Counted from the first letter of the stretch, positions 42,189 to 52,238 are shown. The stretch: 64,000 bases of DNA from Ilyobacter polytropus DSM 2926 (GCF_000165505.1 NC_014632.1:1364001-1428000); one strand, 5' to 3'. Program-made: numbers and translations. The notes: a model not told the origin generated them from the sequence alone.

Positions 42189-44339
42189 TTACTTAGTCTC
42201 TTCTGAAGATTTTTTGTTACTTTCTTTTACAGGTTTTGCAATAAGCTGTTTTCTACTTAAGCTTACCTTACCATTTTCATTTGATATAACTTTTACTTCT
42301 AAAATATCTCCTACAGAAAGCACGTCGTCCACATTTGCCACTCTCTCATGAGCTATTTCAGAAACATGCAGAAGTCCTTCTTTTCCAGGAAGTATTTGCA
42401 TAAAGGCTCCAAACTTGGCAACTTTCACAACTTTTCCTTGATAAATTTCTCCAGCTTCGATATCTTTTACATAGTTATTAACTAGGTTTATTGTTTTTTC
42501 AAGAGTTTCTCCATCATTCGAGAAGATCGAAACTTTTCCGTCATCCTCTATATCGATAGTAGCACCTGTTTCCTCTATTATCGCCTTGATGTTTTTCCCT
42601 CCTGGTCCTATTAGAGCAGCTATCTTGTCAGTAGGCACCATCATCTGATAGATTCTAGGAGCACTCGCTGCCAGTTCAGCCGGCGCCTCTATAGCATTTT
42701 TCATTACTCCGATAATCTGTAGTCTTGCATCTAAAGCTTGCTTCAGTGCTATTCTCATTACATTTTCATCTATTCCTGTGATTTTTATATCCATTTGAAG
42801 TGCAGTAATTCCAGCTTCAGTTCCTGCCACTTTAAAGTCCATATCTCCAAGGTGATCTTCCAATCCCATAATATCAGTAAGGACTGCATAGTCGTCTCCT
42901 TCTTTTACTAGACCCATAGCAATACCGGCAACATGACTCTTAACAGGTACACCTGCCGCCATTAGTGCCAACGAACCTCCGCATATAGACGCCTGTGATG
43001 ACGAACCATTTGATTCAGTTATCTCAGAAACCACTCTTACTGTATAAGGGAAATCATCTGTTGAAGGCATTACGTAACTAAGTGCTCTCTCTGCAAGGGC
43101 ACCGTGTCCTAATTCTCTTCTTCCTGGAGCTCTCATAAATCTTGCCTCTCCAACTGAGTAAGGAGGGAAGTTATAGTGAAGATAAAACTTCTTGTAGTAT
43201 TCTTCATTTAATCCGTCTACAAGCTGCTCATCCTGTTTCGTTCCAAGTGTTGTTGTAACTATTGCCTGAGTTTCTCCCCTTGTGAACATAGCAGAACCAT
43301 GAGGTAAAGGAAGTGTTCCTATCTCAGCATAAAGGTCTCTTATTTCATCAGTTTTTCTTCCGTCTACTCTGTGTTTATTATAAACGATTGCTTCTCTTAC
43401 AAATTTCTTCATAAGATCATGATAATAACTTTTGAACTCTCCTTCTATCTCTCCAGGAAGTTCTTCAAGCTCATTTTCCTGAATATACTTTTCAGTAAAA
43501 CTTGCTAAAAGCTCGTCTTCAAGATCATTAACTGCATCTTCTCTAGCCTGCTTTCCTATTGCCAATACAGCTTTCTTTAATCTCTCACCGCCATTTTCAT
43601 CGATAAAGCTCTGAACTGTTTCATCGATTTCAGGTTTTACAAATTCAAATTTCTCTTTTCCTGCTAGCCTTGCAAACTCTTCTTGGAATTCACATATTTT
43701 CTTTATATTATCATGGGCAAAAAGGATAGCCTTTAGCATTACCTCTTCTGACATTTCAGAGGCTCCCGCTTCAACCATATTTACAGCATCCTTAGTTCCT
43801 GCAACAGAAAGATTAAGAGGGCTCTCAGCCAACTCTTTTGGTGTAGGGTTGAGTATAAATTCCTCTCCCTTCATTGCAACTACGACTCCAGCAACTGGTC
43901 CTAAAAACGGAATATCAGATAACATAAGTGCTGCTGATGATCCTATTATTCCTAGGTAGTCAGGAGTATTGTCTCCATCATATGAAAATACAGTATTTAC
44001 AATATGTACATCATAATTGAATCCCTCTGGAAACATCGGTCTTATTGGTCTATCTATAAGCCTTGCAGTTAGAGTAGCATCAGTAGAGGGTCTTGCCTCT
44101 CTTTTATGAAACCCTCCTGGAAATTTTCCTACTGCATAATATTTTTCTAAAAAATCTACAGTCAGAGGGAAAAAATCCGCTCCTTTTCTTCCTTCTTTAC
44201 TTCTGTTCACTGTACTTAAAAGTATAGTATCTCCGTATTGGATCATTACTGCTCCACAAGATTGTCTAGCTATTTTACCTGTTGAAAGTGAGAGAGTTCT
44301 CCCCCCAATTTCCATTTCCATTTTTTTTTCTTCAAACAC
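42189..44339 (-). CDS. pnp: Polyribonucleotide nucleotidyltransferase (PNPase)
   Basis: 716 aa from the GTG at 44339, seven bases after GGAGG; an ATG two codons earlier almost touches the GGAGG. Two RNase PH domains are seen (first about 10-230 with [11 protein letters not shown], second about 330-545 with [12 protein letters not shown] and [16 protein letters not shown]). A KH domain follows ([20 protein letters not shown]), then an S1 domain ([20 protein letters not shown]). It degrades RNA 3' to 5' by phosphorolysis. rpsO, often upstream, is not here. It has its own promoter and a hairpin overlapping its ribosome binding site. Confidence 0.96.
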   Translation of the reverse strand: MFEEKKMEMEIGGRTLSLSTGKIARQSCGAVMIQYGDTILLSTVNRSKEGRKGADFFPLTVDFLEKYYAVGKFPGGFHKREARPSTDATLTARLIDRPIRPMFPEGFNYDVHIVNTVFSYDGDNTPDYLGIIGSSAALMLSDIPFLGPVAGVVVAMKGEEFILNPTPKELAESPLNLSVAGTKDAVNMVEAGASEMSEEVMLKAILFAHDNIKKICEFQEEFARLAGKEKFEFVKPEIDETVQSFIDENGGERLKKAVLAIGKQAREDAVNDLEDELLASFTEKYIQENELEELPGEIEGEFKSYYHDLMKKFVREAIVYNKHRVDGRKTDEIRDLYAEIGTLPLPHGSAMFTRGETQAIVTTTLGTKQDEQLVDGLNEEYYKKFYLHYNFPPYSVGEARFMRAPGRRELGHGALAERALSYVMPSTDDFPYTVRVVSEITESNGSSSQASICGGSLALMAAGVPVKSHVAGIAMGLVKEGDDYAVLTDIMGLEDHLGDMDFKVAGTEAGITALQMDIKITGIDENVMRIALKQALDARLQIIGVMKNAIEAPAELAASAPRIYQMMVPTDKIAALIGPGGKNIKAIIEETGATIDIEDDGKVSIFSNDGETLEKTINLVNNYVKDIEAGEIYQGKVVKVAKFGAFMQILPGKEGLLHVSEIAHERVANVDDVLSVGDILEVKVISNENGKVSLSRKQLIAKPVKESNKKSSEETK

Positions 44340-44349
44340 ACACATTCCT

Positions 44350-44372
44350 CCTCATTTTTTATAAAGATGAGG
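44350..44372 (-). promoter_or_regulatory. Hairpin overlapping the pnp Shine-Dalgarno sequence
   Basis: On the minus strand CCTCAT (44372-44367) pairs with ATGAGG (44355-44350), whose last bases are the first half of the GAGGAGG ribosome binding site. The stem is 6 bp with an 11-base loop. Upstream, AAGAAGC...GGTTCTT can form another hairpin. This could make pnp translation depend on leader processing. Confidence 0.45.
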
Positions 44373-44468
44373 TCAATTAGAACTGCAAATAATAAGGAGT
44401 AAAGCTTCCCCTAAGAACCTTCGCTTCTTACTACTTACGCCCTTTCTATGACCACAATCGTTCTTACT

Positions 44469-44497
44469 ATTATAACACCTTTAAAAATAAAAATCAA
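44469..44497 (-). promoter_or_regulatory. Predicted promoter of pnp
   Basis: TTGATT (44497-44492) and TATAAT (44474-44469) on the minus strand, 17 bases apart. The leader would be about 120 bases. Confidence 0.7.
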
Positions 44498-44530
44498 AAC
44501 TTATTTGTCCTTTAATTGGAGAATTAAATA

Positions 44531-44559
44531 TTGTATTACTCGGGTTTACATAGTATAAT
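44531..44559 (+). promoter_or_regulatory. Predicted promoter of the 86-aa protein gene
   Basis: TTGTAT (44531-44536) and TATAAT (44554-44559) with 17 bases between; AGAGGTGG precedes the start codon at 44584. Confidence 0.65.
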
Positions 44560-44583
44560 ATACAAAAAAATCAGAGGTGGATT

Positions 44584-44844
44584 ATGGAAAAAACTATTAA
44601 ATTTAATAAAATAGGAATTAAAAGACGTTTTATTCAATATATCGTTATTCTCCTTATCTCTATCTTTGTTCTCTTTCTAGCTTCTAAGCTAATTGAAAAA
44701 AGAAAACATTCTAAAATAAGGATTTATAACAGTCAAATAGAAAAACTGCAAGATGAAAAACAGAAAAAAATAGATTTAATCGAAAAAGAATATAATGATA
44801 AAATTGAAGCTCTTTTAAACAAAATCGATAAAATCAAAGATTAA
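44584..44844 (+). CDS. Small membrane-anchored coiled-coil protein
   Basis: 86 aa, not recognised. A basic N terminus (KRRFIQ) leads into one membrane helix (YIVILLISIFVLFLASKLI), then a highly charged helix with heptad-like spacing (IEKLQDEKQKKIDLIEKEYN) to the end. By the positive-inside rule the coiled coil would face outward. A good promoter, a ribosome binding site and a following terminator make it a real single-gene unit. Confidence 0.75.
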   Translation: MEKTIKFNKIGIKRRFIQYIVILLISIFVLFLASKLIEKRKHSKIRIYNSQIEKLQDEKQKKIDLIEKEYNDKIEALLNKIDKIKD

Positions 44845-44864
44845 AATTTTTAATCTTTTAGATT

Positions 44865-44896
44865 GTGGAATATCAAATTTGATATTCCACTTTTTT
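44865..44896 (+). terminator. Terminator of the 86-aa protein gene
   Basis: A near-perfect palindrome: GTGGAATATCAAA pairs with TTTGATATTCCAC (44865-44890), followed by six T. Confidence 0.9.
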
Positions 44897-45143
44897 ATTC
44901 ACATAAAATTCAAACTTGCTATAAATCAAAGATAAGAATTTACTTTTTCTATTTTTATAGAAATTTCCCATCAGGAACTATTCAAAAATTTAATATTATA
45001 TTATTTTCTAAAATCTTATCTGAACTGTATCAGATCCTTATAAATAAAGATATATACTACATTAAACCCCTTAATTCACTCCAATCTATCATTTACACAG
45101 TAAATAGTTAAACAGATAAGACTATATGTCGTAAATATTGTTA
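44897..45143. other. A/T-rich spacer without recognised features
   Basis: Between the terminator at 44896 and the promoter at 45144. A long open frame across it has no ribosome binding site and starts inside the terminator. ATCTGA...TCAGAT can form a small hairpin near 45017-45035. Nothing else seen. Confidence 0.5.
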
Positions 45144-45172
45144 TTGACATATCTACACTATTAATATATAAT
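45144..45172 (+). promoter_or_regulatory. Perfect consensus promoter for the 55-aa protein gene
   Basis: TTGACA (45144-45149), 17 bases, TATAAT (45167-45172). Start of transcription would be near 45179, giving an A/T-rich leader of about 114 bases with one small hairpin (AGTGC with GCACT). Confidence 0.85.
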
Positions 45173-45292
45173 CTTTGTATAGATATACAACATAAATATG
45201 AATTTAAAAATGCAAATAAAAAATTGAAGTGCATTAAAAAGCACTGAATAAAAATTTTATTTTATCATTACTTATTTCAGGGAGGTATTATT

Positions 45293-45460
45293 ATGACATT
45301 AAAAAAAATGAAGAAATCACACGAAATTTTACAGGCTATGTTAATACATGAAAATGGAATCGTATCCCACAGAGGATTTACATCATACGATGAAATTGTC
45401 GCTTATAGGGAAAGAAATAAAAATGACAAAGTAATTTTAGAAGTCGGAACTGAATCATAG
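45293..45460 (+). CDS. Small 55-aa basic cytoplasmic protein
   Basis: Starts ATG at 45293 after a strong CAGGGAGG six to seven bases upstream and ends TAG at 45460. The product begins MTLKKMKKSHEILQ, continues AMLIHENGIVSHRGF, TSYDEIVAYRERNKND, and ends KVILEVGTES. No signal peptide, membrane helix or cysteine. The pattern (short helix, HENGIVSHRGF, YDEIV helix, final strand) looks like a compact folded domain, but I do not recognise it. A perfect promoter upstream and a perfect terminator downstream say that it is made, and probably at a high level. Its shortness explains why it could be missed. Confidence 0.82.
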   Translation: MTLKKMKKSHEILQAMLIHENGIVSHRGFTSYDEIVAYRERNKNDKVILEVGTES

Positions 45461-45480
45461 TTTTTTAAAAACAAAAAATT

Positions 45481-45510
45481 AAGAGCTTATCCTTTAAAGG
45501 ATAAGCTCTT
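45481..45510 (+). terminator. Perfect palindromic terminator, probably bidirectional
   Basis: AAGAGCTTATCC and GGATAAGCTCTT form a 12-bp stem (with TTTAAA as the loop) at 45481-45510, followed by CTTT. On the minus strand TTAATTTTTTG follows, so it can also end nagB. Confidence 0.85.
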
Positions 45511-45569
45511 CTTTCATATGTCTTTATTAAAAATAAAATTTAATCCATTCCGCCGGGCTATCACAATAA

Positions 45570-46403
45570 TCAAAAGTAACTTGGAAAAACTTGATTTTTA
45601 ACATACTCCGAAAATTTTTTTATGTCTAAATTATCTTTTTCAAGTTCTTTAAAATAATTTACAGTTTTCACTTTCAGCTCTATCGTAGAAGCTTCATCGC
45701 ATACTATTATAGCTTTTTTATGGACTTGAATTGCTGTAACTGTCCACATATTATTGATATCTCCTTCAATAACCTGCTTTAGAGCCAAAGCTTTTTTCTC
45801 TCCTTTTGCCATTATCAGTACTTCTTTCGAATTCAAGATTGTTCCCACTCCAACAGTAAGAGCTTTTTTAGGAACTTTTGATACATCATTATCAAAAAAT
45901 CTAGAATTTGCCTTTAAGGTTTCTTCAGTCAATGTTATTAACCTTGTTCTTGAATCCAGTGAAGATCCTGGTTCATTAAATGCTATATGTCCATTTGCTC
46001 CTATTCCTCCTATAAATAGATCAATACCTCCATATTTTTTAATCTTTTCCTCATATTCTTCACATTCCTTCATAATATCCATTGCATCCCCATTTAAAAT
46101 GTTTATATTTTCATCTGGGATGTCAATATGCCTAAAGAAATTCTTATGCATAAAGGTATAGTAACTTTGAGGGTGATCTTTAGGAATACCAACATATTCA
46201 TCCATATTAAAAGTTACTACATTTTCGAAAGATACTCTACCCTTTTTATGGAGTTTTATGAGTTCCTTATACATTTTAAGAGGCGTCTCTCCTGTCGGCA
46301 GTCCAAGTACAAAATTCTTGTTGTTATCTGAATAATCATTTATTTTAGATGCTATATATAAAGCTGTCCATTCACTCATTTTATCCGTGACCAAAACTCT
46401 CAT
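45570..46403 (-). CDS. nagB: Glucosamine-6-phosphate deaminase
   Basis: 277 aa. [52 protein letters not shown] and LTVGVGTIL are the family motifs, and length fits the hexameric enzymes. It converts glucosamine-6-phosphate to fructose-6-phosphate and ammonia, the reverse of GlmS metabolism. AAAGGAGGG lies upstream. A small hairpin CCTTCT-TGCT-AGAAGG (46476-46491) in its leader could be an operator. nagA is not nearby. Confidence 0.96.
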   Translation of the reverse strand: MRVLVTDKMSEWTALYIASKINDYSDNNKNFVLGLPTGETPLKMYKELIKLHKKGRVSFENVVTFNMDEYVGIPKDHPQSYYTFMHKNFFRHIDIPDENINILNGDAMDIMKECEEYEEKIKKYGGIDLFIGGIGANGHIAFNEPGSSLDSRTRLITLTEETLKANSRFFDNDVSKVPKKALTVGVGTILNSKEVLIMAKGEKKALALKQVIEGDINNMWTVTAIQVHKKAIIVCDEASTIELKVKTVNYFKELEKDNLDIKKFSEYVKNQVFPSYF

Positions 46404-46517
46404 GTTACCCTCCTTTACATTAAGTTTTTCTGCTATTACCTAAATTAATATACTTTCTATAGACATTACATCCTTCTAGCAAGAAGGTCTGGTCTTATTT
46501 TTTCAACAAACTAAAAA

Positions 46518-46538
46518 GAATTCCCATAAAGGGAATCC
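46518..46538 (-). terminator. Terminator of glpF
   Basis: GGATTCCC and GGGAATTC pair with one G-U around TTTAT, followed by TTTTT on the minus strand. Confidence 0.85.
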
Positions 46539-46554
46539 TTTTCCATTAATTATA

Positions 46555-47274
46555 TCAGTTCCAAATCAGCAGACAGGCACTAAATATTTGCGCTCCTAAA
46601 ACTCCTCCCACAAGAGGAGCAACAACCGGAATCCAAGCATATGCCCAATCTGAATCTCTTTTCCCCTCTATAGGAAGGAGTGTGTGAGCTATTCTCGGAC
46701 CTAAATCTCTGGCTGGATTTATGGCATAACCTGTAGGCCCACCGATACTAAGGCCTATTGACCATACCAAAACACCCACGAGAAGTGCCGCCATAGGCCC
46801 TACGTTATTATTGCTGTTTGTTATCCCCATTATTCCTATCACTAGAACGGCGGTACCTATAGTCTCAGTAACAATGTTCCACTTGGATCCGCTTATGGCA
46901 GGCCCTGTGGAAAAAGTTGCAAGTATCCCATCGGCGTCATCAGTCTCATCATAATGCTGTTTGTAAGAAAGATACACAAGGACAGCACCTGCAAATCCTC
47001 CTGCCACTTGGGAAACTACATAACCTGGAACAAGGGACCAGTCAAAGACACCTATAGAGGCCAAGGCCACAGTCACCGCGGGATTTATGTGAGCTCCACT
47101 TACCCAGCCAGTGACGTATACTGCTACTGTGACACCAAATCCCCATCCTGCAGTGATCGCTATCCATCCCCCGCCATTACCCTTGCTTTTACTCAACACG
47201 ATATTTGCCACAACTCCGTTCCCAAGAAGTATTAATATCATCGTACCTATAAATTCTGCTAAATAAATTCCCAT
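46555..47274 (-). CDS. glpF: Glycerol uptake facilitator (aquaglyceroporin)
   Basis: 239 aa from the ATG at 47274 (CAGGAGG upstream). Six membrane helices and the two half-helix signatures: HINPAVTVAL and GYAINPARDLGPR. The Asp after NPAR is typical of glycerol facilitators rather than water-only channels. It follows the dehydratase reactivase gene and should bring in the glycerol used by the dha enzymes. A hairpin with T-run separates it from the operon upstream, so it may be partly read-through. Confidence 0.94.
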   Translation of the reverse strand: MGIYLAEFIGTMILILLGNGVVANIVLSKSKGNGGGWIAITAGWGFGVTVAVYVTGWVSGAHINPAVTVALASIGVFDWSLVPGYVVSQVAGGFAGAVLVYLSYKQHYDETDDADGILATFSTGPAISGSKWNIVTETIGTAVLVIGIMGITNSNNNVGPMAALLVGVLVWSIGLSIGGPTGYAINPARDLGPRIAHTLLPIEGKRDSDWAYAWIPVVAPLVGGVLGAQIFSACLLIWN

Positions 47275-47315
47275 TTTAACCTCCTGATAATCTTTTATTG
47301 TGTAAATTTTTCCAA

Positions 47316-47366
47316 ATAAAAAACTACACAAAAATAAGTATTTTTCTATACCTTTTATGCGTAGTT
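47316..47366 (-). terminator. Terminator or attenuator between gdrB and glpF
   Basis: On the minus strand AACTACGCA (47366-47358) and TGTGTAGTT (47330-47322) form a 9-bp stem with one G-U, enclosing a 27-base loop, followed by TTTTT. It is 20 bases after the gdrB stop. Confidence 0.65.
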
Positions 47367-47385
47367 TTTATTGACACTATCGTCC

Positions 47386-47712
47386 TTATCTAAGTGGCAG
47401 ACCCTTTACAAGTCTTGCTCCGTTGCTTCCTAAATCTCTCAATTTATTTTTTTCTACAAAAATGTTTGCCTTTTGTATATATTCCTTATCGTACTTCCTT
47501 GTTGTTAGAAGGGCGTCGCCATTTTCTAATACTCCGATACCTATCTCTAGAGTTCCTGAAACATAATTTTCTTTGACAACTTCTTTAGAAGGTACAATTT
47601 TCAGAAGATATGGTATCTCTTCCTCCTCTATACCCCACAAAATTTCATTAATATATTCCCTGTCAATATTATCTGAGCAAAATAATGTTATATTAGGCCT
47701 GTTGTCCATCAT
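47386..47712 (-). CDS. gdrB: Glycerol/diol dehydratase reactivase small subunit
   Basis: 108 aa, DdrB/PduH type. NITLFCSDNIDREYINEILW, GIEEEEIPYL, GTLEIGIGVLENGDALLTT and LGSNGARLVKGLPL are family features. It resembles the beta subunit of the dehydratase and swaps with it during release of damaged cobalamin. It overlaps the large reactivase gene by 20 bases. Two adjacent ATGs offer the start; the second (47709) is better spaced from GGGGGTG. Confidence 0.9.
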   Translation of the reverse strand: MMDNRPNITLFCSDNIDREYINEILWGIEEEEIPYLLKIVPSKEVVKENYVSGTLEIGIGVLENGDALLTTRKYDKEYIQKANIFVEKNKLRDLGSNGARLVKGLPLR

Positions 47713-49516
47713 TCACCCCCATTACAAGTCCAGTGGCTACAGCATTTCTAGGGCCCTCTGTTCCTCTTATATTTCCGCATCCTGCTACTATTCCATACTC
47801 AGATAAAGCTTCAGTTATCATCTGAGATATTTCAAAATCCAATGCAGATCCTCCAACAATAACTACAAATTCAAAATCCCTAATATTTTTTGTATGAGAA
47901 ACTTTCCTTAATGATCTAAGTACATTGGTTATAAAAATTTTTCTTTTGGCAGACCTTCTGATAATTCTGATTTTTTCCAGAGACATATCAAGGTCGATTG
48001 GAATAAGTTCACCTTCTTTTATAAGGACATTTTTAGCAAATACTTTCGGAGAAAGAGAGTTTTCAAAAAATTGAACATTTCCATCCTCGTGTCTTATATA
48101 AAATAGAGATTCTACTTTTGCCAGAGGATATTTTTTTATATCTTCAGCAAGATTAAAATCCTCTATACCCAGCTCTTTTTGAATAAGAAGTGTTGTCATA
48201 TTACCAGCTCCGGCCAGATGAACCAGTTCTTTATTTCCATATCTGTCAATGGAACATGCATCTGTCGAACCTGCTCCTATATCTACAATTACCAGAGGTG
48301 TTCCTGTGCCTGGAGTAGTTAGAGCACCGGTTATAGCCATATCTGCCTCTACTCCTCCTACTTCTACTTTTACTCCCAGTTCTTTTTCAATCTCTTTCGC
48401 TACTTCGGACATTTGATTTTTTTTGGTATTTACCATTGCAGCTATTCCTACAGCATTTTCAAATACAAATTCTTCTGCAATTCCCCCCTTTATCTTTTGT
48501 GGGACAAAGGTATCTACTGCCAATATGTCTTTTATTTTTATATTATCAATGGACTCATTGGTGAAATTCCCCATTACACTTTTTACATTTTTTAGCATTC
48601 CTCCGATATTGGTTCCAGATTCTCCATTTATATCTTGGACATGCTCAATACTTCCCAGGGCTTTCATTATTCTTTTGGAACCCTCTTCTATATTTACACT
48701 TTTTGACCTGTAGTTTCCGTCAATCTGTATCCTTCCAGCAGGGATAACCTTCTCTTTTACATCTCCGTGAGGTGTCTTGATAACTACTCCAGACCTGTTG
48801 CCTATAAGTGCTTTAGAAATAGGAACTATTTTTTTAGTCTCTTCTGAAGTGAGGGAAAAAATTGTGGCAATGCCATATGGATTTGAAATAACCTCTATTA
48901 TTTTTCCCTGTGGAGCTACTTCTACAGCAGCCTTCATCCCTGTAGGTACTTTTTTAACAAAAAGTACCTCATCAACTATGGGGATTTTATTTATGAGTCT
49001 GTTATTTATGAGAACCCCATCATCTTTTTGAATAATAGCACCCTTTATTTTGCATCCATTTTTAAAAGCTTCATTGATTCTGTGAGCTACCTCTAAGAAG
49101 CTGAAACTTTTTTCCACTATTACTATGTAATCTTTATCATTTTCAAAATTTCCAAGCTCTTGGAATAGGATTGTTTCTCCTATCCCAAGACCTATTCCCC
49201 CAGGAGTTGAAGGGTTATGTCCAATCATAGTAGACTCTGTAATTATTGTTTCTGTTATAGTTTCCATAGAAACGTCTCCTATAACAGGAGTAGCTTCATT
49301 TATCCTGATTAAAGATAAATCTGCATTTTTTAAATCAGCTCTTTTCATTGCCTTCTTAATGGCTCTTTTTATTCCCAAAACATTATCTTTAGTACCTTTT
49401 AAACCTGTTGTTTCATGTAAGGCACTGGATAAAAACTTACATTCTATATTGTCTACCTTTGCCAAAGCTACTTCTGTTGTAGCATTTCCAATATCTACAC
49501 CCACTATGATCTTCAT
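47693..49516 (-). CDS. gdrA: Glycerol/diol dehydratase reactivase ATPase large subunit
   Basis: 607 aa, DdrA/PduG/GdrA family with an Hsp70/actin-like ATPase core: VGVDIGNATTEVALA (phosphate 1), LVIVDIGAGSTDACSIDRYG (phosphate 2) and VVIVGGSALDFEI (adenosine site). It uses ATP to expel inactivated cobalamin from the dehydratase. Directly downstream of the small subunit of the dehydratase by 18 bases. Gene names differ between species (dhaF, gdrA, ddrA). Confidence 0.95.
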   Translation of the reverse strand: MKIIVGVDIGNATTEVALAKVDNIECKFLSSALHETTGLKGTKDNVLGIKRAIKKAMKRADLKNADLSLIRINEATPVIGDVSMETITETIITESTMIGHNPSTPGGIGLGIGETILFQELGNFENDKDYIVIVEKSFSFLEVAHRINEAFKNGCKIKGAIIQKDDGVLINNRLINKIPIVDEVLFVKKVPTGMKAAVEVAPQGKIIEVISNPYGIATIFSLTSEETKKIVPISKALIGNRSGVVIKTPHGDVKEKVIPAGRIQIDGNYRSKSVNIEEGSKRIMKALGSIEHVQDINGESGTNIGGMLKNVKSVMGNFTNESIDNIKIKDILAVDTFVPQKIKGGIAEEFVFENAVGIAAMVNTKKNQMSEVAKEIEKELGVKVEVGGVEADMAITGALTTPGTGTPLVIVDIGAGSTDACSIDRYGNKELVHLAGAGNMTTLLIQKELGIEDFNLAEDIKKYPLAKVESLFYIRHEDGNVQFFENSLSPKVFAKNVLIKEGELIPIDLDMSLEKIRIIRRSAKRKIFITNVLRSLRKVSHTKNIRDFEFVVIVGGSALDFEISQMITEALSEYGIVAGCGNIRGTEGPRNAVATGLVMGVNDGQQA

Positions 49517-49534
49517 AACTATCCCCGAACCTTT

Positions 49535-49966
49535 CTAATCTTTTCTAAGTTGACCTCTTTGTTCATAAACTTCTGCGGCTTCCTTGATAAATGCAGATAT
49601 TACAACAGCTGAATACTTACTTTCTAGTTCATCGGCTATTTCAAATAATTCTTCCTTTGAAGATCTGTAAGGTCTCAAAGCGTTGTAAGTTGCTAATATT
49701 TTATCATCTGGAATGGCAACCATTTCACTGGCTCTTTCAAAGTTCTTTGTTATAGTTGGCCTGTTACCTTTCTTTGCTATCTCTCCCTGTAATTTTAGAG
49801 TTTCAGGTGAGATTCTTATATCTTCAGGCTTTATATCTCCATTTATTACATTTTCTAAAGTTATTTCATCCAAAGTTTTACCTGTGGATGTTTTCAACCA
49901 TTCTTTTCTCTTTTCTCCTAATGGATAATCAGAGATTGGATTTATATTTTTAACATCTATATTCAT
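49535..49966 (-). CDS. dhaE: Glycerol dehydratase small (gamma) subunit
   Basis: 143 aa. SDYPLGEKRKEWLKTSTGK, GDIKPEDIRISPETLKLQGE, NFERASEMVAIPDDKIL and YNALRPYRSSKEEL are the family motifs. The length, without the N-terminal extension of PduE, points to glycerol dehydratase rather than diol dehydratase. Confidence 0.94.
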   Translation of the reverse strand: MNIDVKNINPISDYPLGEKRKEWLKTSTGKTLDEITLENVINGDIKPEDIRISPETLKLQGEIAKKGNRPTITKNFERASEMVAIPDDKILATYNALRPYRSSKEELFEIADELESKYSAVVISAFIKEAAEVYEQRGQLRKD

Positions 49967-49978
49967 AATTCCTCCAAA

Positions 49979-50542
49979 CTAAAATTCATACTTTATCTCT
50001 ACTGGTTTTCCGTGTTGAACGACATGTTTTGTCTCTTTTATATGTAGTAATGCTGCTTTTGCCTGATATTTAGGTCTCGCCATCTGGTCACTGGCTACAG
50101 GTACTGGATTTGGAGATTCTCCCTTTGCATATTTTGCAGCATTTTTTCCTATTAATCTGAATGTTTCAGGTGTTAATAGTGGAGCCTGTGGGAAAAGTTC
50201 TAGATTGTTTAGAGGAAGCAGATCCTTTTGGTGGATTACTGTTGTTCCCTTTGACTGAATTCCTATTCCTATTCCAGAACCACTTAACTTTGCAGCATCC
50301 AGCGCCATAAATGAAACATCAGAAGTTCTTGTTACTCTTACGATTCTTGCCTTTAATCCCTCTTCCTCTATACCTGCGATAAGTTCAGTCAGGACTTCAT
50401 CGTGAGGGACATCTGTTATTGTTTTATGTTGAAATTTTTTAAATGCAGGAGCCAGTCCTATAACTACTTCTTCAGATCTGCTTCCTTTTTTTGCTTCTCC
50501 GATTTCTTCTATCTTTACAGATGGTACAAATTTATTTTCCAT
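49979..50542 (-). CDS. dhaC: Glycerol dehydratase medium (beta) subunit
   Basis: 187 aa from the ATG at 50542, after [64 protein letters not shown] and [20 protein letters not shown] identify it. It contributes to the cobalamin site. Lacking the 30-40 residue N-terminal extension of PduD, it is not targeted to a microcompartment. Confidence 0.94.
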   Translation of the reverse strand: MENKFVPSVKIEEIGEAKKGSRSEEVVIGLAPAFKKFQHKTITDVPHDEVLTELIAGIEEEGLKARIVRVTRTSDVSFMALDAAKLSGSGIGIGIQSKGTTVIHQKDLLPLNNLELFPQAPLLTPETFRLIGKNAAKYAKGESPNPVPVASDQMARPKYQAKAALLHIKETKHVVQHGKPVEIKYEF

Positions 50543-50556
50543 AATAGTAAACTCCC

Positions 50557-52221
50557 CTATTCTATACTTTCTGGTTTTATAGCTGATGGGATATTTTTGA
50601 TCTCTTCCCATCTTTCCTCGCTTATTCTATATCCGCTTCCAGGACCCATGTAATCATTTCTATCGTTTATGGCACTCTTTATTTTAAAGCCTTTGTCTAA
50701 TATAGCTGAAGTTTGCAGGTAATCTCCTGAAACTCTCTGTTTTAACATACCTAAAACATGCTCAGCTACATCGTCAAATCCGCTTCTGCTAAGTCCTTTA
50801 ACAAGATCTACTCCTGTTATTCCAGAGCTTAAAAGTTCTTCTGCCGCTTTTAAATCTTCAACCACATTTCTTGCAGGCATATCAACACTTCCGTGGGCAT
50901 ATGTTGCTGCTTCCACTTCTTCATCTGTTATTTCAGGAAGATCAAGTTCTTTGAATAACCCCTGTATTGCTCTGGCTGCTTTATTTCTTACTTTGACAAT
51001 CTCATCTTCAGTTACAGGTTTTAAACCACCGTCTATTTTAAGGTCTCTCTGAAGAGCATTATAGTCATCAAAATCCTCTGCATCAAAATTTGATCCAGCA
51101 AACATGTTATCACAGTTTGGTACGGCACTATATCCTGAGAATATGAAGTCTGTTCCAGGAAGCATCTGCATTAGAGTTCTTGCTGTCCTTCTATATTCTG
51201 AGTGAGAGAATGTCTGGTCATTTGCTGATGCACATTCTAAGTCAAGTAACATTGCTATCAGGTTTTCAGCCAGTACAGCCCTTATTCCTCCAGGTAGTGA
51301 CCCAGGCATCCCTATGCAGCTTACAGAACCATTTTGTAGTCCTTGTACTCCAGACCCTCTTGTTACGTAGATACATCTTGCTTCAAGGTAAAGCATTGAT
51401 TTCCCTTCAGCATTTCCCATAAGAGCCTCTGAACCAGTTCCAGATGTAAATCTCATTTTTAATCCTCTTGATGCATATGCTGAAGCAAGGAAGGCTTTTG
51501 ACCAAGGAGTGTCGTCACCGTCTATAAACACTTGCTCTGTACCATATACAGACACTGTTTCTGCATAACTTGTGAATCCTTTCATTCCAAGCTCTAATTC
51601 AGTAGCTTCTTCTACAGAACACTGAGTCAGTATTCCTCCTCTACCTACTTGTGAACCTACAAATATTGAGATGGCATTGAAAGGTGCATATCTTACTATA
51701 CCGATTGTAGTCTCCTGTTCATCAAAACCTCTTACTGACGCTTCGGCAGCATCAGCGGCAATTAATACAGGATTGTCTCTCAAGTTAGTTACATGACACT
51801 GATTGGAAGGAGTTTTTCTGGCTCTCATTTTTTGTACGGCCATCATCATCTCTACAACATTCATGTGTTCCATAACTTTAATTATTTTTGCTGGGGTAAT
51901 TCCTGTTGTTATTTCCAGCACTTCATCTCTTGATACATTTATGTCTACTAGTTTTTTAGATATTTCCATAGATGACATTTTCATAGCTTTTTCAGCATTT
52001 TCCATATTTATTGCATAATCTGCTATAAATCTGTCGATCATGTCAAATTCTTCTCTGCTTTTACCGTCTAACTCTGTTATTTGACCATTTTCTATTTTCA
52101 AACTTGGATTAGGATCGTTAGGACTTTCCATTGCGATTAGTCCTTCTTCTATCCATTCACTTATAAAGCCATCTTTATTTACAGGACGTTCCTTCAATAC
52201 TTCAAATCTTTTTGATTTCAC
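50557..52221 (-). CDS. dhaB: Glycerol dehydratase large (alpha) subunit
   Basis: 554-aa TIM-barrel catalytic subunit of the coenzyme-B12-dependent enzyme that turns glycerol into 3-hydroxypropionaldehyde. It starts [17 protein letters not shown] in the usual way. [56 protein letters not shown] and [11 protein letters not shown] are conserved substrate, K+ and core segments. It is not the glycyl-radical (B12-independent) type. It is the second gene after the HbpS-like gene, at 17 bases. Confidence 0.96.
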   Translation of the reverse strand: MKSKRFEVLKERPVNKDGFISEWIEEGLIAMESPNDPNPSLKIENGQITELDGKSREEFDMIDRFIADYAINMENAEKAMKMSSMEISKKLVDINVSRDEVLEITTGITPAKIIKVMEHMNVVEMMMAVQKMRARKTPSNQCHVTNLRDNPVLIAADAAEASVRGFDEQETTIGIVRYAPFNAISIFVGSQVGRGGILTQCSVEEATELELGMKGFTSYAETVSVYGTEQVFIDGDDTPWSKAFLASAYASRGLKMRFTSGTGSEALMGNAEGKSMLYLEARCIYVTRGSGVQGLQNGSVSCIGMPGSLPGGIRAVLAENLIAMLLDLECASANDQTFSHSEYRRTARTLMQMLPGTDFIFSGYSAVPNCDNMFAGSNFDAEDFDDYNALQRDLKIDGGLKPVTEDEIVKVRNKAARAIQGLFKELDLPEITDEEVEAATYAHGSVDMPARNVVEDLKAAEELLSSGITGVDLVKGLSRSGFDDVAEHVLGMLKQRVSGDYLQTSAILDKGFKIKSAINDRNDYMGPGSGYRISEERWEEIKNIPSAIKPESIE

Positions 52222-52238
52222 TTATTATTCACCCCAAA

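Noticed and set aside
44863-45111. 82-codon open frame on the plus strand
   Set aside because: It starts inside a strong terminator, has no ribosome binding site and reads as low-complexity A/T translation.
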